Origin: Imperialibacter sp965651695
Lineage (GTDB): Bacteria; Bacteroidota; Bacteroidia; Cytophagales; Cyclobacteriaceae
DNA length: 64,000 bases
Direction of reading: 5' to 3'
Assembly: GCA_965651695.1 (NCBI GenBank)
Contig: CBFGTI010000010.1
Location: forward strand, 1-64,000
In this document: in pieces, positions 47,732 to 56,197 of the stretch
Position numbering within the stretch: position 1 is the stretch's first letter
Layout of the letters: the number at the start of each line of letters is the position of its first letter
Program-made: the position numbers and the translations under genes
Notes under the pieces: model-generated
Told to the model about the DNA's origin: nothing
Database searches by the model: none
The model's input: only the letters and a program-made list of their open reading frames with translations

Positions 47732-49006
47732 ATGTTACAAGTTTCTGAAATACGACTACAGCAGACAAAAGTTATCCAGGGTCTGGCAAAGAGAGGCCTT
47801 AAAGATGTTGAAGCGAAGATCAAAGAAATACTTGATCTGGACGATCGCCGGAAGGCCCTGAAAACGGAAATGGATCAGGCTTTAGCAGAAGCCAACCAAC
47901 TGGCCAAACAAATTGGGCAGCTGATACAAGCCGGTAAAAAACAGGAAGCGGAGGCCATTAAAGCACGCACGGGCGAGTTGAAGGAAACTTCGAAGCAGCT
48001 GAATGACGAACTAAACCGGGTTGAAGACGCCCTTACCACGAGCCTGTACGACCTGCCCAATGTGCCACACGAAAGCGTGCCGCAGGGCAAGTCGGCCGAC
48101 GACAATGAAATTGTATTTCAGGTAGCAAGCGTGCCTACGCTACCGGAAGACGCTAAGCCGCATTGGGATCTGATAAGGGATTACGACATCATCGATTTCG
48201 ATCTGGGCATAAAAATCACGGGAGCCGGTTTTCCTGTATATAAAAAGCAAGGTGCCCGCATGGTACGTGCCATGGTCAATTACTTTCTCGACCAGGCAAT
48301 GGAGGCCGGCTATCTCGAAATGCAGCCGCCGATTGTGGTTAACAGTGCCTCCGGCTACGGCACCGGCCAGCTGCCCGATAAAGAAGGGCAGATGTACCAC
48401 GCTACCGCCGACGATCTTTACCTGATACCCACCGCCGAGGTGCCCATTACTAACTTGTACAGAGACGTAATTCTTGGTGAAGCTGACCTACCGGTAAAAA
48501 ACGTGGGTTATACACCATGCTTCAGGAGAGAGGCAGGTTCGTGGGGTGCACATGTGAGGGGGCTAAACCGGCTTCACCAGTTCGACAAAGTGGAAATAGT
48601 GCAGATTACGACGCCGGAAAACTCTTACACTGCACTGGAGGAAATGAAAAACCACGTGGAGATGCTGATAAAAAACCTCGGGCTTCCTTATCGCATTCTG
48701 AAATTGTGTGGAGGCGATATGGGCTTTACTTCGGCCCTTACTTTTGATTTCGAGGTATATTCAGCCGCTCAGAAAAAGTGGCTTGAAGTAAGCTCCGTGT
48801 CCAATTTTGAGACCTTCCAGGCCAATAGATTGAAGCTAAGGTATAAGAAGGACGGCAAAACACAACTGCTGCACACGCTTAATGGCAGCGCACTTGCCGT
48901 ACCCCGCATATTGGCCGCTTTGCTCGAAAACAATCAAACACCCGCTGGCATCAATGTGCCTGAAGTGCTGGTCCCCTACACAGGATTTACTATCATTGAA
49001 AAATAA
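47732..49006 (+). CDS. serS: Seryl-tRNA synthetase
   Basis: Charges tRNA-Ser (and tRNA-Sec where present) with serine. The 424-residue class II enzyme has an N-terminal antiparallel coiled coil (about residues 28-105, ending LTTSLYDLPNVPHESVPQG), then the class II core: motif 1 near residue 200, motif 2 with TPCFRREAGSWGAHVRGLNRLHQF, and a motif 3 region with LNGSALAVPRILAALLENNQ. The start ATG is followed by the family opening MLQVSEIRLQQTKVIQGLAKRG. Confidence 0.97.
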   Translation: MLQVSEIRLQQTKVIQGLAKRGLKDVEAKIKEILDLDDRRKALKTEMDQALAEANQLAKQIGQLIQAGKKQEAEAIKARTGELKETSKQLNDELNRVEDALTTSLYDLPNVPHESVPQGKSADDNEIVFQVASVPTLPEDAKPHWDLIRDYDIIDFDLGIKITGAGFPVYKKQGARMVRAMVNYFLDQAMEAGYLEMQPPIVVNSASGYGTGQLPDKEGQMYHATADDLYLIPTAEVPITNLYRDVILGEADLPVKNVGYTPCFRREAGSWGAHVRGLNRLHQFDKVEIVQITTPENSYTALEEMKNHVEMLIKNLGLPYRILKLCGGDMGFTSALTFDFEVYSAAQKKWLEVSSVSNFETFQANRLKLRYKKDGKTQLLHTLNGSALAVPRILAALLENNQTPAGINVPEVLVPYTGFTIIEK

Positions 49007-49025
49007 TTACACCCTTACAACCATT

Positions 49026-51164
49026 ATGAAAAACACATTAATCCTTATTTGCTTTACTTCGGTCTTGTTGTCGTGCAACGATACGCCTAAAAAAGCAGAC
49101 ATACTGCCCTACCCGGAAACTGAAAAAATAAGCCACACAGACGAATATTTTGGTACAAAGGTGGAAGACCCCTATCGCTGGCTGGAGAACGACACATCGG
49201 CAGCAACAGCCAAATGGGTGGAGGCTGAAAATAACGTTACCTTCAGCTACCTTGACAATATAGATTTTCGTAGCGCAGTAAAACAAAGACTCACACAGCT
49301 TTGGGATTACGAAAAGGTGTTTGCCCCTTTCAAGGAAGGCGACTACTACTATTTTTATAAGAATGATGGGTTGCAGAACCAAAACGTGGTGTACAGGGTA
49401 AAGAACCTCGGCGACGAGCCCGAGCTTTTTCTTGACCCCAACACATTTTCAGCTGACGGCACGGTGTCGCTGTCGGGTTTGAGCTTCTCTAAAGATGGAT
49501 CGCTTGCGGGCATGCTGTTGTCGGACGGCGGCTCCGACTGGAGAAAGGCAGTGATTTTTAAAACTGACACAAAAGAGCAGGTGGGAGACACCCTGCGCGA
49601 TTTGAAATTTACCGGCCTCACCTGGCGAGGCAATGATGGCGTTTACTACAGCAGCTACGATAAGCCAAAAGGGAGTGCGCTTTCTGAAAAAACGCAGTAT
49701 CACAAGCTGTACTACCATAAGCTCAATACGCCTCAGTCGGCCGACGAGCTTATTTTTGGAGGAGAAAAACAACCGCGACGGTACATAGGAGGCTACCTCA
49801 CCGAAGATGAACGGTTTCTTGTTATCACTGCTTCAGTAAGCACCACGGGCAACGAACTTTACATCAAAGATCTCAGCCAGCCCAACAGTGCTATTAAAAC
49901 GGTGGTTGGCGATTTCGAGAAAGAGCATTATGTAATCGACAACGAAGGCGAAACGCTCTTCATCTTCACCAATCTCAATGCGCCAAATAATAAGGTTGTA
50001 AAGACAACCTTTGCCAACCCCGCACCCGAAACCTGGACGGATCTTATTCCGGAAACTGAAAATGTGCTGAGCACAAACACCGGCGGCAAGAAGATTTTTG
50101 CAGAATACCTGGTAGATGCGAAGTCGGAGATTATGCAGTATAACCGGCAGGGCATAATGGAGCGTAAGGTAGAATTGCCCGGAATCGGCAGTGTGTATGG
50201 CTTTGGTGGCAAAGAAGACGAAACCACACTGTACTACACCTTCACGTCATTCACGTATCCCAGTTCCATCTTTTCGTACGACATCGTCTCCGGAAAATCT
50301 ACGCTGTACCGTCAGCCGGAGGTAGATTTTAACCCGGACGACTACGTGACTGAGCAGGTGTTTTTTAGCAGTAAAGATGGCACCAAAGTGCCAATGTTTA
50401 TAGTATACAAAAAAGGGCTTGCGAAGGATGGGAAAAACCCAACTAACCTCTACAGCTATGGCGGATTCAACGTGAGCATGACGCCGGGTTTCAGTATTTC
50501 GAGAATACTGTGGCTTGAGAATGGTGGTATTTATGCCCAGCCCAGTATAAGAGGCGGTGGAGAGTACGGAGAGGAATGGCACCTGGCAGGCACCAAAATG
50601 AACAAGCAAAATGTGTTCGATGATTTTATAGCAGCCGCGGAGTACCTGATTGCCGAAGGATATACCAGCAGTGAGTATCTGGCCATTTCGGGTGGGTCCA
50701 ACGGGGGCTTGCTGGTAGGCGCTGCAATGACGCAGCGTCCCGAGCTCTTTAAAGTTGCGCTGCCTGCCGTAGGCGTGCTCGATATGCTACGCTACCACAC
50801 CTTTACAGCCGGTGCCGGTTGGGCCTACGACTACGGCACGTCTGAGGAGTCGGCCGAGATGTTCAACTACTTGAGGGCCTATTCGCCGGTGCATAACGTG
50901 AAGCAAGACGTGCAGTACCCGGCAACGCTTATTACCACCGCCGACCACGACGACCGGGTGGTGCCAGCTCATTCGTTCAAGTTTGCAGCTGAGCTCCAGG
51001 CAAAGCAAGCGGGAGACAACCCGGTGCTAATACGCATTGAAACCCGGGCGGGCCACGGTGCCGGCAAGCCCACTTCTAAAATCATAGAAGAGGTTACCGA
51101 CGTTTACTCCTTCGCCTGGTACAACATGGGCGTGGTGCCCGAAGTAGCCAAAAAGGCGATGTGA
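49026..51164 (+). CDS. Prolyl oligopeptidase family serine peptidase, lipoprotein
   Basis: Cleaves peptides after proline. The 712-residue protein has a lipoprotein signal (ILICFTSVLLSC, Cys at residue 17), a beta-propeller domain (about 80-430) and a peptidase domain with nucleophile GGSNGGLLVGAAM, the Asp turn TTADHDDRVVPAHS and the His region RAGHGAGKPTSK. Conserved VEDPYRWLEND at the start and GGFNVSMTPGFS match the S9A family. Being a lipoprotein it should sit in the outer or inner membrane. The frame is open 48 codons earlier, inside serS, but the ATG at 49026 alone gives the signal peptide. A 20-base gap follows serS. Confidence 0.93.
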   Translation: MKNTLILICFTSVLLSCNDTPKKADILPYPETEKISHTDEYFGTKVEDPYRWLENDTSAATAKWVEAENNVTFSYLDNIDFRSAVKQRLTQLWDYEKVFAPFKEGDYYYFYKNDGLQNQNVVYRVKNLGDEPELFLDPNTFSADGTVSLSGLSFSKDGSLAGMLLSDGGSDWRKAVIFKTDTKEQVGDTLRDLKFTGLTWRGNDGVYYSSYDKPKGSALSEKTQYHKLYYHKLNTPQSADELIFGGEKQPRRYIGGYLTEDERFLVITASVSTTGNELYIKDLSQPNSAIKTVVGDFEKEHYVIDNEGETLFIFTNLNAPNNKVVKTTFANPAPETWTDLIPETENVLSTNTGGKKIFAEYLVDAKSEIMQYNRQGIMERKVELPGIGSVYGFGGKEDETTLYYTFTSFTYPSSIFSYDIVSGKSTLYRQPEVDFNPDDYVTEQVFFSSKDGTKVPMFIVYKKGLAKDGKNPTNLYSYGGFNVSMTPGFSISRILWLENGGIYAQPSIRGGGEYGEEWHLAGTKMNKQNVFDDFIAAAEYLIAEGYTSSEYLAISGGSNGGLLVGAAMTQRPELFKVALPAVGVLDMLRYHTFTAGAGWAYDYGTSEESAEMFNYLRAYSPVHNVKQDVQYPATLITTADHDDRVVPAHSFKFAAELQAKQAGDNPVLIRIETRAGHGAGKPTSKIIEEVTDVYSFAWYNMGVVPEVAKKAM

Positions 51165-51183
51165 CTTGTTTTTCGCTAACATG

Positions 51184-51206
51184 AAGGGTCCTCCGGGACC
51201 TTTTTT
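51184..51206 (+). terminator. Intrinsic terminator after the prolyl oligopeptidase gene
   Basis: GGTCC pairs with GGACC around a four-base loop, extended by a G-T and an A-T pair, and the right arm is followed by a T6 tract. It lies 20 bases after the stop codon. Confidence 0.8.
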
Positions 51207-51248
51207 GTTTCGTTGCGCAATACATTTTTCAACCAAACCCCGATTGAA

Positions 51249-51698
51249 ATGGAAGTGGAAATTCGCGAAGGAAAAAAAGCAGACCTGCCAGCGGTGCTCG
51301 AGCTGGTAAAGGAGTTGGCTGAATATGAAAAGGCATTGCATGAAGTGAGCAATACTGTTGCTCAAATGGAGGTGGACGGCTTCGGCGAAAATCCGGTGTT
51401 TGGATTTTTTGTCGCAGAAAGAGCCGGGCAAATTGTGGGGCTATCGCTATACTACTACCGCTACTCTACATGGAAGGGCAAGCGTATGTACCTCGAAGAT
51501 ATAGTGGTGACGAAGGCGGAAAGGGGCGCTGGTATTGGTAAATTGCTTTTTGACAAAACGGTTGAAAAAGGAAAAGAAACCGGATGCACCGGTATGATGT
51601 GGCAGGTGCTCGACTGGAACGAACCCGCTATTAATTTCTATAAAAAGTACGGCACCAAATTCGACGGAGGCTGGGTAAACTGTCACCTGGATTTTTGA
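51249..51698 (+). CDS. GNAT family N-acetyltransferase
   Basis: A 149-residue acetyl-CoA-dependent acetyltransferase. Residues 2-40 (VEIREGKKADLPAVLELVKELAEYE) and the VLDWNEPAINFYKKYG C-terminus resemble diamine N-acetyltransferases (SAT1/RimI-like), with the CoA-binding RGAGIGKLLFDKTV loop. Polyamine or thialysine acetylation is a plausible activity. The ATG at 51249 opens the conserved part; 12 codons upstream are open but lie at the terminator. The DUF4286 gene converges on it. Confidence 0.88.
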   Translation: MEVEIREGKKADLPAVLELVKELAEYEKALHEVSNTVAQMEVDGFGENPVFGFFVAERAGQIVGLSLYYYRYSTWKGKRMYLEDIVVTKAERGAGIGKLLFDKTVEKGKETGCTGMMWQVLDWNEPAINFYKKYGTKFDGGWVNCHLDF

Positions 51699-51727
51699 TG
51701 TCCCGTGGCCAATTTACTTATTGTGCG

Positions 51728-52042
51728 TCAACTTACTTGTTGCATTAGTGTGCGGAAAGCCACGTGTTTGTCTTTGTAGCGATCCATGTGTTCTTTAATT
51801 AAGGAGGGAGCGAATTTTTCGAGGTATTGCTGTACCTGGGCTACCGACCGTGCAAAATACTGAACGCTGTAAGTGGAGCTGCCGTCTTCCTCGTCGTGCA
51901 GCAGCTTAAAGACCTTATTTTCTACAAACATACCAGTGGCTAGTACCTTCGGAATGTGGTCCTCTAACATCCACGAAAGCCACTCTTCTTCTACGGCACT
52001 TTCAATGTTTACGGTTACATTATATAATACCAGTTTTTCCAT
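51728..52042 (-). CDS. DUF4286 family protein
   Basis: A 104-residue protein of the ferredoxin-like DUF4286 family, with the start MEKLVLYNVTVNIESAVEEEWLSWM, a central YSVQYFARSVAQVQQYLEKFAP and no catalytic residue that stands out. Members occur in Bacteroidota as stand-alone proteins of unknown role; the fold resembles dimeric alpha/beta barrels. It is divergent from the CruF-like gene. Confidence 0.85.
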   Translation of the reverse strand: MEKLVLYNVTVNIESAVEEEWLSWMLEDHIPKVLATGMFVENKVFKLLHDEEDGSSTYSVQYFARSVAQVQQYLEKFAPSLIKEHMDRYKDKHVAFRTLMQQVS

Positions 52043-52153
52043 CTCGTGTTTAGGTACGCCTTAAAAGTATTTTCTCCGGCAAGTTTGCCAAATCGTATCA
52101 GAATTCAAACCAAACTGCCGCATCCTTGTTGTATCTTCCGGGTAAACCAAAAA

Positions 52154-52774
52154 ATGAAGAAGAGTACATTAGCGGGGCTTATTATTATCATACTCCATAT
52201 GGTGGGCGTAGCCGGTATGCTGGTGCCGGGCTACAACAGCTTGATGAGATCGCTTACCCCGTTAAATCTATTGTTGGTAGCGGTGCTTGTCATTTATTTT
52301 CAAGCCGACCGGTCTGGCAGGTTTATGCTTTTCTCCATCGTGTGTTTTGTTGCGGGGTTTACGATTGAGTGGGTTGGCATCCGTACGGGCTGGCCATTTG
52401 GGAGCTATTACTATGGCAATACACTCGGCCCGAAGCTTGGCGGTGTCCCGCTGGTTATTGGCCTCAATTGGCTCGTGCTAACGCTTAGTACGGCCTCTTT
52501 GCTCCGCCGAATCAGGCATCTGCTGGCAGGTGCTTTGGCAGGCGCTGTTTTCATGGTGTGCATCGACTACCTCATAGAACCTGTGGCCATTTCGAACGAT
52601 TATTGGCACTGGGAGTCTCCAAATATTCCAATCGAAAACTATATTGCGTGGGGTTTTGTCGCTTTCCTTCTGCATTTGCTTCTTAGAGCAATGTCGATTA
52701 ACCTGGAAAACAAAATCGATATTTTTGTCGTCGGGTCGCAGGTGCTGTTTTTTGCCACCCTCAATTTTTTCTGA
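52154..52774 (+). CDS. Carotenoid biosynthesis protein, CruF-like 1',2'-hydratase
   Basis: A 206-residue membrane protein with about six helices, of the CruF-type carotenoid biosynthesis family. The region FAGFTIEWVGIRTGWPFGSYYYGNTLGPKLGGVPLVIGLNW (quoted in part: EWVGIRTGWPFGSYYYG) is the hallmark motif, followed by DYLIEPVAISNDYW. CruF hydrates the psi end of gamma-carotene at C-1',2'. It sits at the head of the carotenoid cluster and is consistent with myxol- or saproxanthin-type pigments of Cytophagales and Flavobacteria. The ATG at 52154 was chosen because upstream codons (back to 52046) are not membrane-like. A desaturase of the CrtD type is not seen nearby, so the end product is uncertain. 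Confidence 0.75.
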   Translation: MKKSTLAGLIIIILHMVGVAGMLVPGYNSLMRSLTPLNLLLVAVLVIYFQADRSGRFMLFSIVCFVAGFTIEWVGIRTGWPFGSYYYGNTLGPKLGGVPLVIGLNWLVLTLSTASLLRRIRHLLAGALAGAVFMVCIDYLIEPVAISNDYWHWESPNIPIENYIAWGFVAFLLHLLLRAMSINLENKIDIFVVGSQVLFFATLNFF

Positions 52775-52867
52775 TCGCAGCAATGAGTTAAACAATTCGA
52801 GTGGTAAGCAGGTTAGTACAGTTTAAAAGCCGGTGAGGTAAACGGAAGACGATAAAATGCAGAGGGA

Positions 52868-53755
52868 GTGAGCAATTATTCAATCAAGGATTTGGAGCAC
52901 CTTTCGGGAATCAAAGCCCATACGATTCGTATTTGGGAGCAGCGGTACAATTTCATAAAACCGAGCCGGTCCGATACCAACATAAGGAGCTACGACGACA
53001 GCGACCTGAAGCTTATTTTGAATATAGCCCTGTTGAAGGACAACGGCTTTAAAATTTCCCGGATTGCCGAAATGTCGCCTTCTGAAATGACCAAGGAGGT
53101 TATTTCTCTCACAGAAAGAAAGCTCAACTTCCCCGACCAGATTCACACGCTTACACTGGCGATGGTTGATATAGACGAAGACAGATTCGATAAAATTATA
53201 TCTTCCAACGTATTGAAGCTCGGGTTTGAAAAAACGATGATCAACATCATTTACCCGTTCCTGTCGAAGATAGGCGTGCTGTGGCAAACAGGAAGCATCA
53301 ATCCAGCTCACGAGCATTTTATCTCCAACCTTATCCGGCAAAAACTTATTGTTGCCATAGATGGGCAGTACGTAGCTCCGCTGCCCGACGCGAAAAAATA
53401 CATTTTGTTTTTGCCGGAGGGTGAGTTGCACGAACTCAGTTTGCTGTTCGCAAATTACATAGTGAGGTCGCGGCAAAATCGAAGCGTTTATCTTGGGCAG
53501 TCGCTGCCACTACACGACCTTGTGAGTGTATACGACGTTCATCGTGCCGACTACATTTTCACCGTTATTACTTCAGTGCCCGGGCAGGAGCAGGTTCAAA
53601 AGTACATCAACAAACTGGCTTCACTTTTTCGAGAGTCTACCGTTTTGCTAACCGGCTACCAGGTAATCAGCCAGCAACTGCAGCTTCCTGAAAATGTTGT
53701 TGTGTTTCACAAATTCGACGATATTATAGGCTTTGTTGAAGAAAACAAAGATTAG
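52868..53755 (+). CDS. MerR/CarH-like regulator with cobalamin-binding domain
   Basis: A 295-residue transcription factor. Residues 3-70 form a MerR-type winged helix (YSIKDLEHLSGIKAHTIRIWEQRY). The C-terminal part has both landmarks of AdoCbl photoreceptors: the Wx9EH motif (Trp139, Glu149, His150) that caps the cofactor, and a lower-ligand ExH at Glu186-Leu-His188 in FLPEGELHELS, where the usual Gly after the motif is Ser. This supports AdoCbl binding and light-dependent dissociation as in CarH/LitR; the Ser variant leaves cofactor binding to be tested. A GTG start follows an AGAGGGA. Half-sites of GTTTAA/TTAAAC lie between this gene and the CruF-like gene. Confidence 0.82.
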   Translation: MSNYSIKDLEHLSGIKAHTIRIWEQRYNFIKPSRSDTNIRSYDDSDLKLILNIALLKDNGFKISRIAEMSPSEMTKEVISLTERKLNFPDQIHTLTLAMVDIDEDRFDKIISSNVLKLGFEKTMINIIYPFLSKIGVLWQTGSINPAHEHFISNLIRQKLIVAIDGQYVAPLPDAKKYILFLPEGELHELSLLFANYIVRSRQNRSVYLGQSLPLHDLVSVYDVHRADYIFTVITSVPGQEQVQKYINKLASLFRESTVLLTGYQVISQQLQLPENVVVFHKFDDIIGFVEENKD

Positions 53756-54202
53756 TCAAGATTGAAACTGTAACGGTTAGTTCCGGAGCACACAGTGTGG
53801 TTGTTATCAAGCGCGGCTTATCCCCTGGCCTTTTATTGACTCCCGCTTTCTGACACCAAAACTTCAGCTCAATTTGTTTTCTCGGCATAGCGTGCCCGTA
53901 AACCATCGGGTGTATTGAATCACTTTACCTCCGGCATTTATTCCCTTTGTATTAGCTCCTCTGGCGCTATCTTGCCTTCCATCGTGTTGAATGTTCCTTA
54001 AACAATAATTTAGTACCGAAAGCCGGGCAAAAGACGATTACATAGCCTGAAATTGGATAAGTGACCTTATTTCAGTATATTAATGACATAGTAGTGTAGT
54101 TCTGGTGTCAATATGTTTAATATTTGTTCGAAAAGATTAAACAAAAACTTGCGTAGTGTTTAATCTTTGCGTACGTTTGCTTAAACAAAAACGAATAAAG
54201 AT
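53756..54202. other. Long upstream region of the sigma-crt operon
   Basis: A 447-base region without a recognisable gene. The first 250 bases hold one short palindrome (CACACAGTGTG, 53789-53799) and no gene-like ORF. The last 90 bases contain four GTTTAA/TTAAAC half-sites arranged as two inverted repeats, given separately. The length suggests that regulation of the carotenoid operon is concentrated here. Confidence 0.6.
54115..54186 (+). promoter_or_regulatory. Two spaced inverted repeats, candidate operator of the carotenoid operon
   Basis: GTTTAAT (54115-54121) pairs with ATTAAAC (54136-54142) across 14 bases, and GTTTAA (54158-54163) pairs with TTAAAC (54181-54186) across 17 bases; the second pair ends 16 bases before the sigma-factor ATG. 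The left half-sites are 43 bases apart, about four helical turns. AATCTTTG inside the second repeat is one base away from the -7 consensus, so a repressor here could cover the promoter. The CarH-like protein encoded upstream is the obvious candidate. Confidence 0.5.
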
Positions 54203-54715
54203 ATGACGGCACTGGAATTTAGCTACACACTGGACACCATGTCGGTTTCACTGAAGCCTTTCGCACTGAAGCTAACGCGCGACAGAGAAGATGCCAATGA
54301 CCTGCTGCAGGAAACCATGCTGAAGGCTTTTACCAATCGCGACAAGTTTTCGGACGGCACTAACCTTAAAGCGTGGCTCTACACGATTATGAAGAACACG
54401 TTTATCACCAACTACCAAAGAATGGTGAGGAGAAACACCTTCATAGACACCACCGAAAATCTCCACTACATAAACTCCACCGACAGCCTGATGCAAAATG
54501 CGGCTTTCGGAAAGCTCGCCATGGACGACATTGAATCGGCCCTCGGCAAGCTAGATGATGTGTATAAAACTCCTTTTCTTATGCACTTTCGGGGATTTAA
54601 GTACCATGAGATTGCCGAGAAGCTCCAAATACCTATTGGTACGGTAAAAAACCGGATACATATAGCGAGAAAGGAGCTTAAAACGGACTTAGCCACCTAC
54701 GAGCATAGCTTATAA
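54203..54715 (+). CDS. RNA polymerase sigma factor, sigma-70 family (ECF type)
   Basis: A 170-residue ECF-type sigma factor with regions 2 and 4 only. Region 2 covers about residues 10-85 (DREDANDLLQETMLKAFTN, then region 2.4 around LKAWLYTIMKNTFITNYQR) and region 4 about 110-165 (FRGFKYHEIAEKLQIPIGTVKNRIHIARKEL). No anti-sigma gene is next to it, so control may act on its transcription. Its stop codon is three bases before crtI, placing it first in the pigment operon behind candidate operator repeats. This resembles light-regulated carotenoid control by a CarH repressor plus an ECF factor. Confidence 0.9.
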   Translation: MTALEFSYTLDTMSVSLKPFALKLTRDREDANDLLQETMLKAFTNRDKFSDGTNLKAWLYTIMKNTFITNYQRMVRRNTFIDTTENLHYINSTDSLMQNAAFGKLAMDDIESALGKLDDVYKTPFLMHFRGFKYHEIAEKLQIPIGTVKNRIHIARKELKTDLATYEHSL

Positions 54716-54718
54716 CCC

Positions 54719-56197
54719 ATGCATCCACTCAACGTTTGCGTAATCGGGTCCGGCTTTGCCGGCTTGTCAGCCGCTACTACCTTGGCAGCGGAAGGCCACC
54801 GCGTCACCATTTTGGAAAAAAATGAGGTGCCGGGGGGGCGGGCCCGGCAGCTAAAGGCCGGCGGCTTTACTTTCGACATGGGCCCTTCGTGGTATTGGAT
54901 GCCTGATGTATTTGAGCGGTATTTTGCGTGCTTCGGCAAAAAGCCTTCCGATTATTATAATCTGCAGCGGCTCGACCCTTCATACACGGTAGTGTATGGC
55001 GAAGACGATTTCCTTACGGTTCCGGCAACGCTGCATCAAATTTGCTCCCTTTTTGAGTCTGTAGAAGCGGGAGCAGGAAAAAAACTTGAGGCCTATTTAC
55101 AGCAGGCGTCGTTCAAATACGACGTTGGGGTAAAATCGCTGGTGTACAAGCCCAGCCGTTCGCTGCTGGAGTTTGTTGATCCGCGGTTGCTGTATGGCCT
55201 GCTGAAGATGGATGTATTCCAGAGCATGCATACGCACATCAGGAAGTTTTTTAAACACGAAAAACTTGTGCGGCTAATGGAATTCCCGGTGCTGTTTCTC
55301 GGTGCCGTACCCGAGAATACTCCCGCATTGTACAGCCTTATGAACTATGCCGACATTTCGCTGGGCACGTGGTACCCCATGGGCGGCATGTATAAGGTGA
55401 TAGAAGGGATGGTAAAGCTGGCATCGGAAAAAGGTGTGCAAATTCTGACCGGCCATGAAGTAGAAAAGATAACGGTTGAAAATGGAAGCGCACGAAGAGT
55501 GCTCACCGCCAAAGGCAATTTTGATGCGGATGTGGTAGTGGCTGGTGCCGATTACCACCATGTGGATCAGCACCTTTTGGACTTTGAATACCGCAACTAT
55601 TCGCCCGCCTATTGGGAGAGCCGAACCATGGCCCCCTCTAGTTTGCTTTTCTACCTTGGCTTAAACAAAAAGCTGAAAAACATTACTCATCACATGCTGT
55701 TCTTCGATGAGGACTTCGGCCCCCATGCGAAAGAGATCTACGAAACGCCCGACTGGCCAAGCAGGCCGCTGTTTTACCTTTCGGCCACGTCTGTCTCCGA
55801 CCCATCGGTAGCACCTGAAGGATGCGAAAATCTGGTGTTGCTTATCCCCATTGCGCCGGGGCTGAAAGACGATGAGCATACACGGGAGCGGTACTACAAC
55901 ATTATTATGGAAAGGCTGGAAAAGCTGATCGGCCAGCCGGTTAAAGCGCACGTGGTGTATAAAAAGAGCTATGCACTCAATGATTTTTCCAGCGATTACC
56001 ATGCCTACCGCGGCAACGCCTATGGGCTGGCCAATACGCTGCGGCAAACCGCCATATTAAAGCCTTCATTAAAAAACAAGCACCTGAAAAATTTGTATTA
56101 CACCGGACAACTCACCGTTCCGGGGCCTGGCGTACCTCCTTCCATTATTTCCGGACAGGTGGTGGCCAAAGAAGTATTAAAAGATTTTGCCAATTAA
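54719..56197 (+). CDS. crtI: Phytoene desaturase
   Basis: FAD-dependent desaturase converting phytoene to lycopene. The 492-residue protein has the N-terminal dinucleotide fold NVCVIGSGFAGLSAATTLA, the conserved DMGPSWYWMPDVFERYF, and the carotenoid desaturase C-terminal YYTGQLTVPGPGVPPSIISG. Together with the downstream crtB this supports the CrtI role over CrtD or CrtO types, though a mixed activity is possible. It starts three bases after the sigma gene and touches crtB, so the genes are co-transcribed. Confidence 0.93.
   Translation: MHPLNVCVIGSGFAGLSAATTLAAEGHRVTILEKNEVPGGRARQLKAGGFTFDMGPSWYWMPDVFERYFACFGKKPSDYYNLQRLDPSYTVVYGEDDFLTVPATLHQICSLFESVEAGAGKKLEAYLQQASFKYDVGVKSLVYKPSRSLLEFVDPRLLYGLLKMDVFQSMHTHIRKFFKHEKLVRLMEFPVLFLGAVPENTPALYSLMNYADISLGTWYPMGGMYKVIEGMVKLASEKGVQILTGHEVEKITVENGSARRVLTAKGNFDADVVVAGADYHHVDQHLLDFEYRNYSPAYWESRTMAPSSLLFYLGLNKKLKNITHHMLFFDEDFGPHAKEIYETPDWPSRPLFYLSATSVSDPSVAPEGCENLVLLIPIAPGLKDDEHTRERYYNIIMERLEKLIGQPVKAHVVYKKSYALNDFSSDYHAYRGNAYGLANTLRQTAILKPSLKNKHLKNLYYTGQLTVPGPGVPPSIISGQVVAKEVLKDFAN

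Noticed and set aside
53724..53906. 60-residue minus-strand ORF after the MerR gene
   Set aside because: The MPRKQIELKFWCQKAG stretch raised the thought of a transposase or intron remnant, but nothing else in the region supports it and the ORF overlaps the MerR 3' end.
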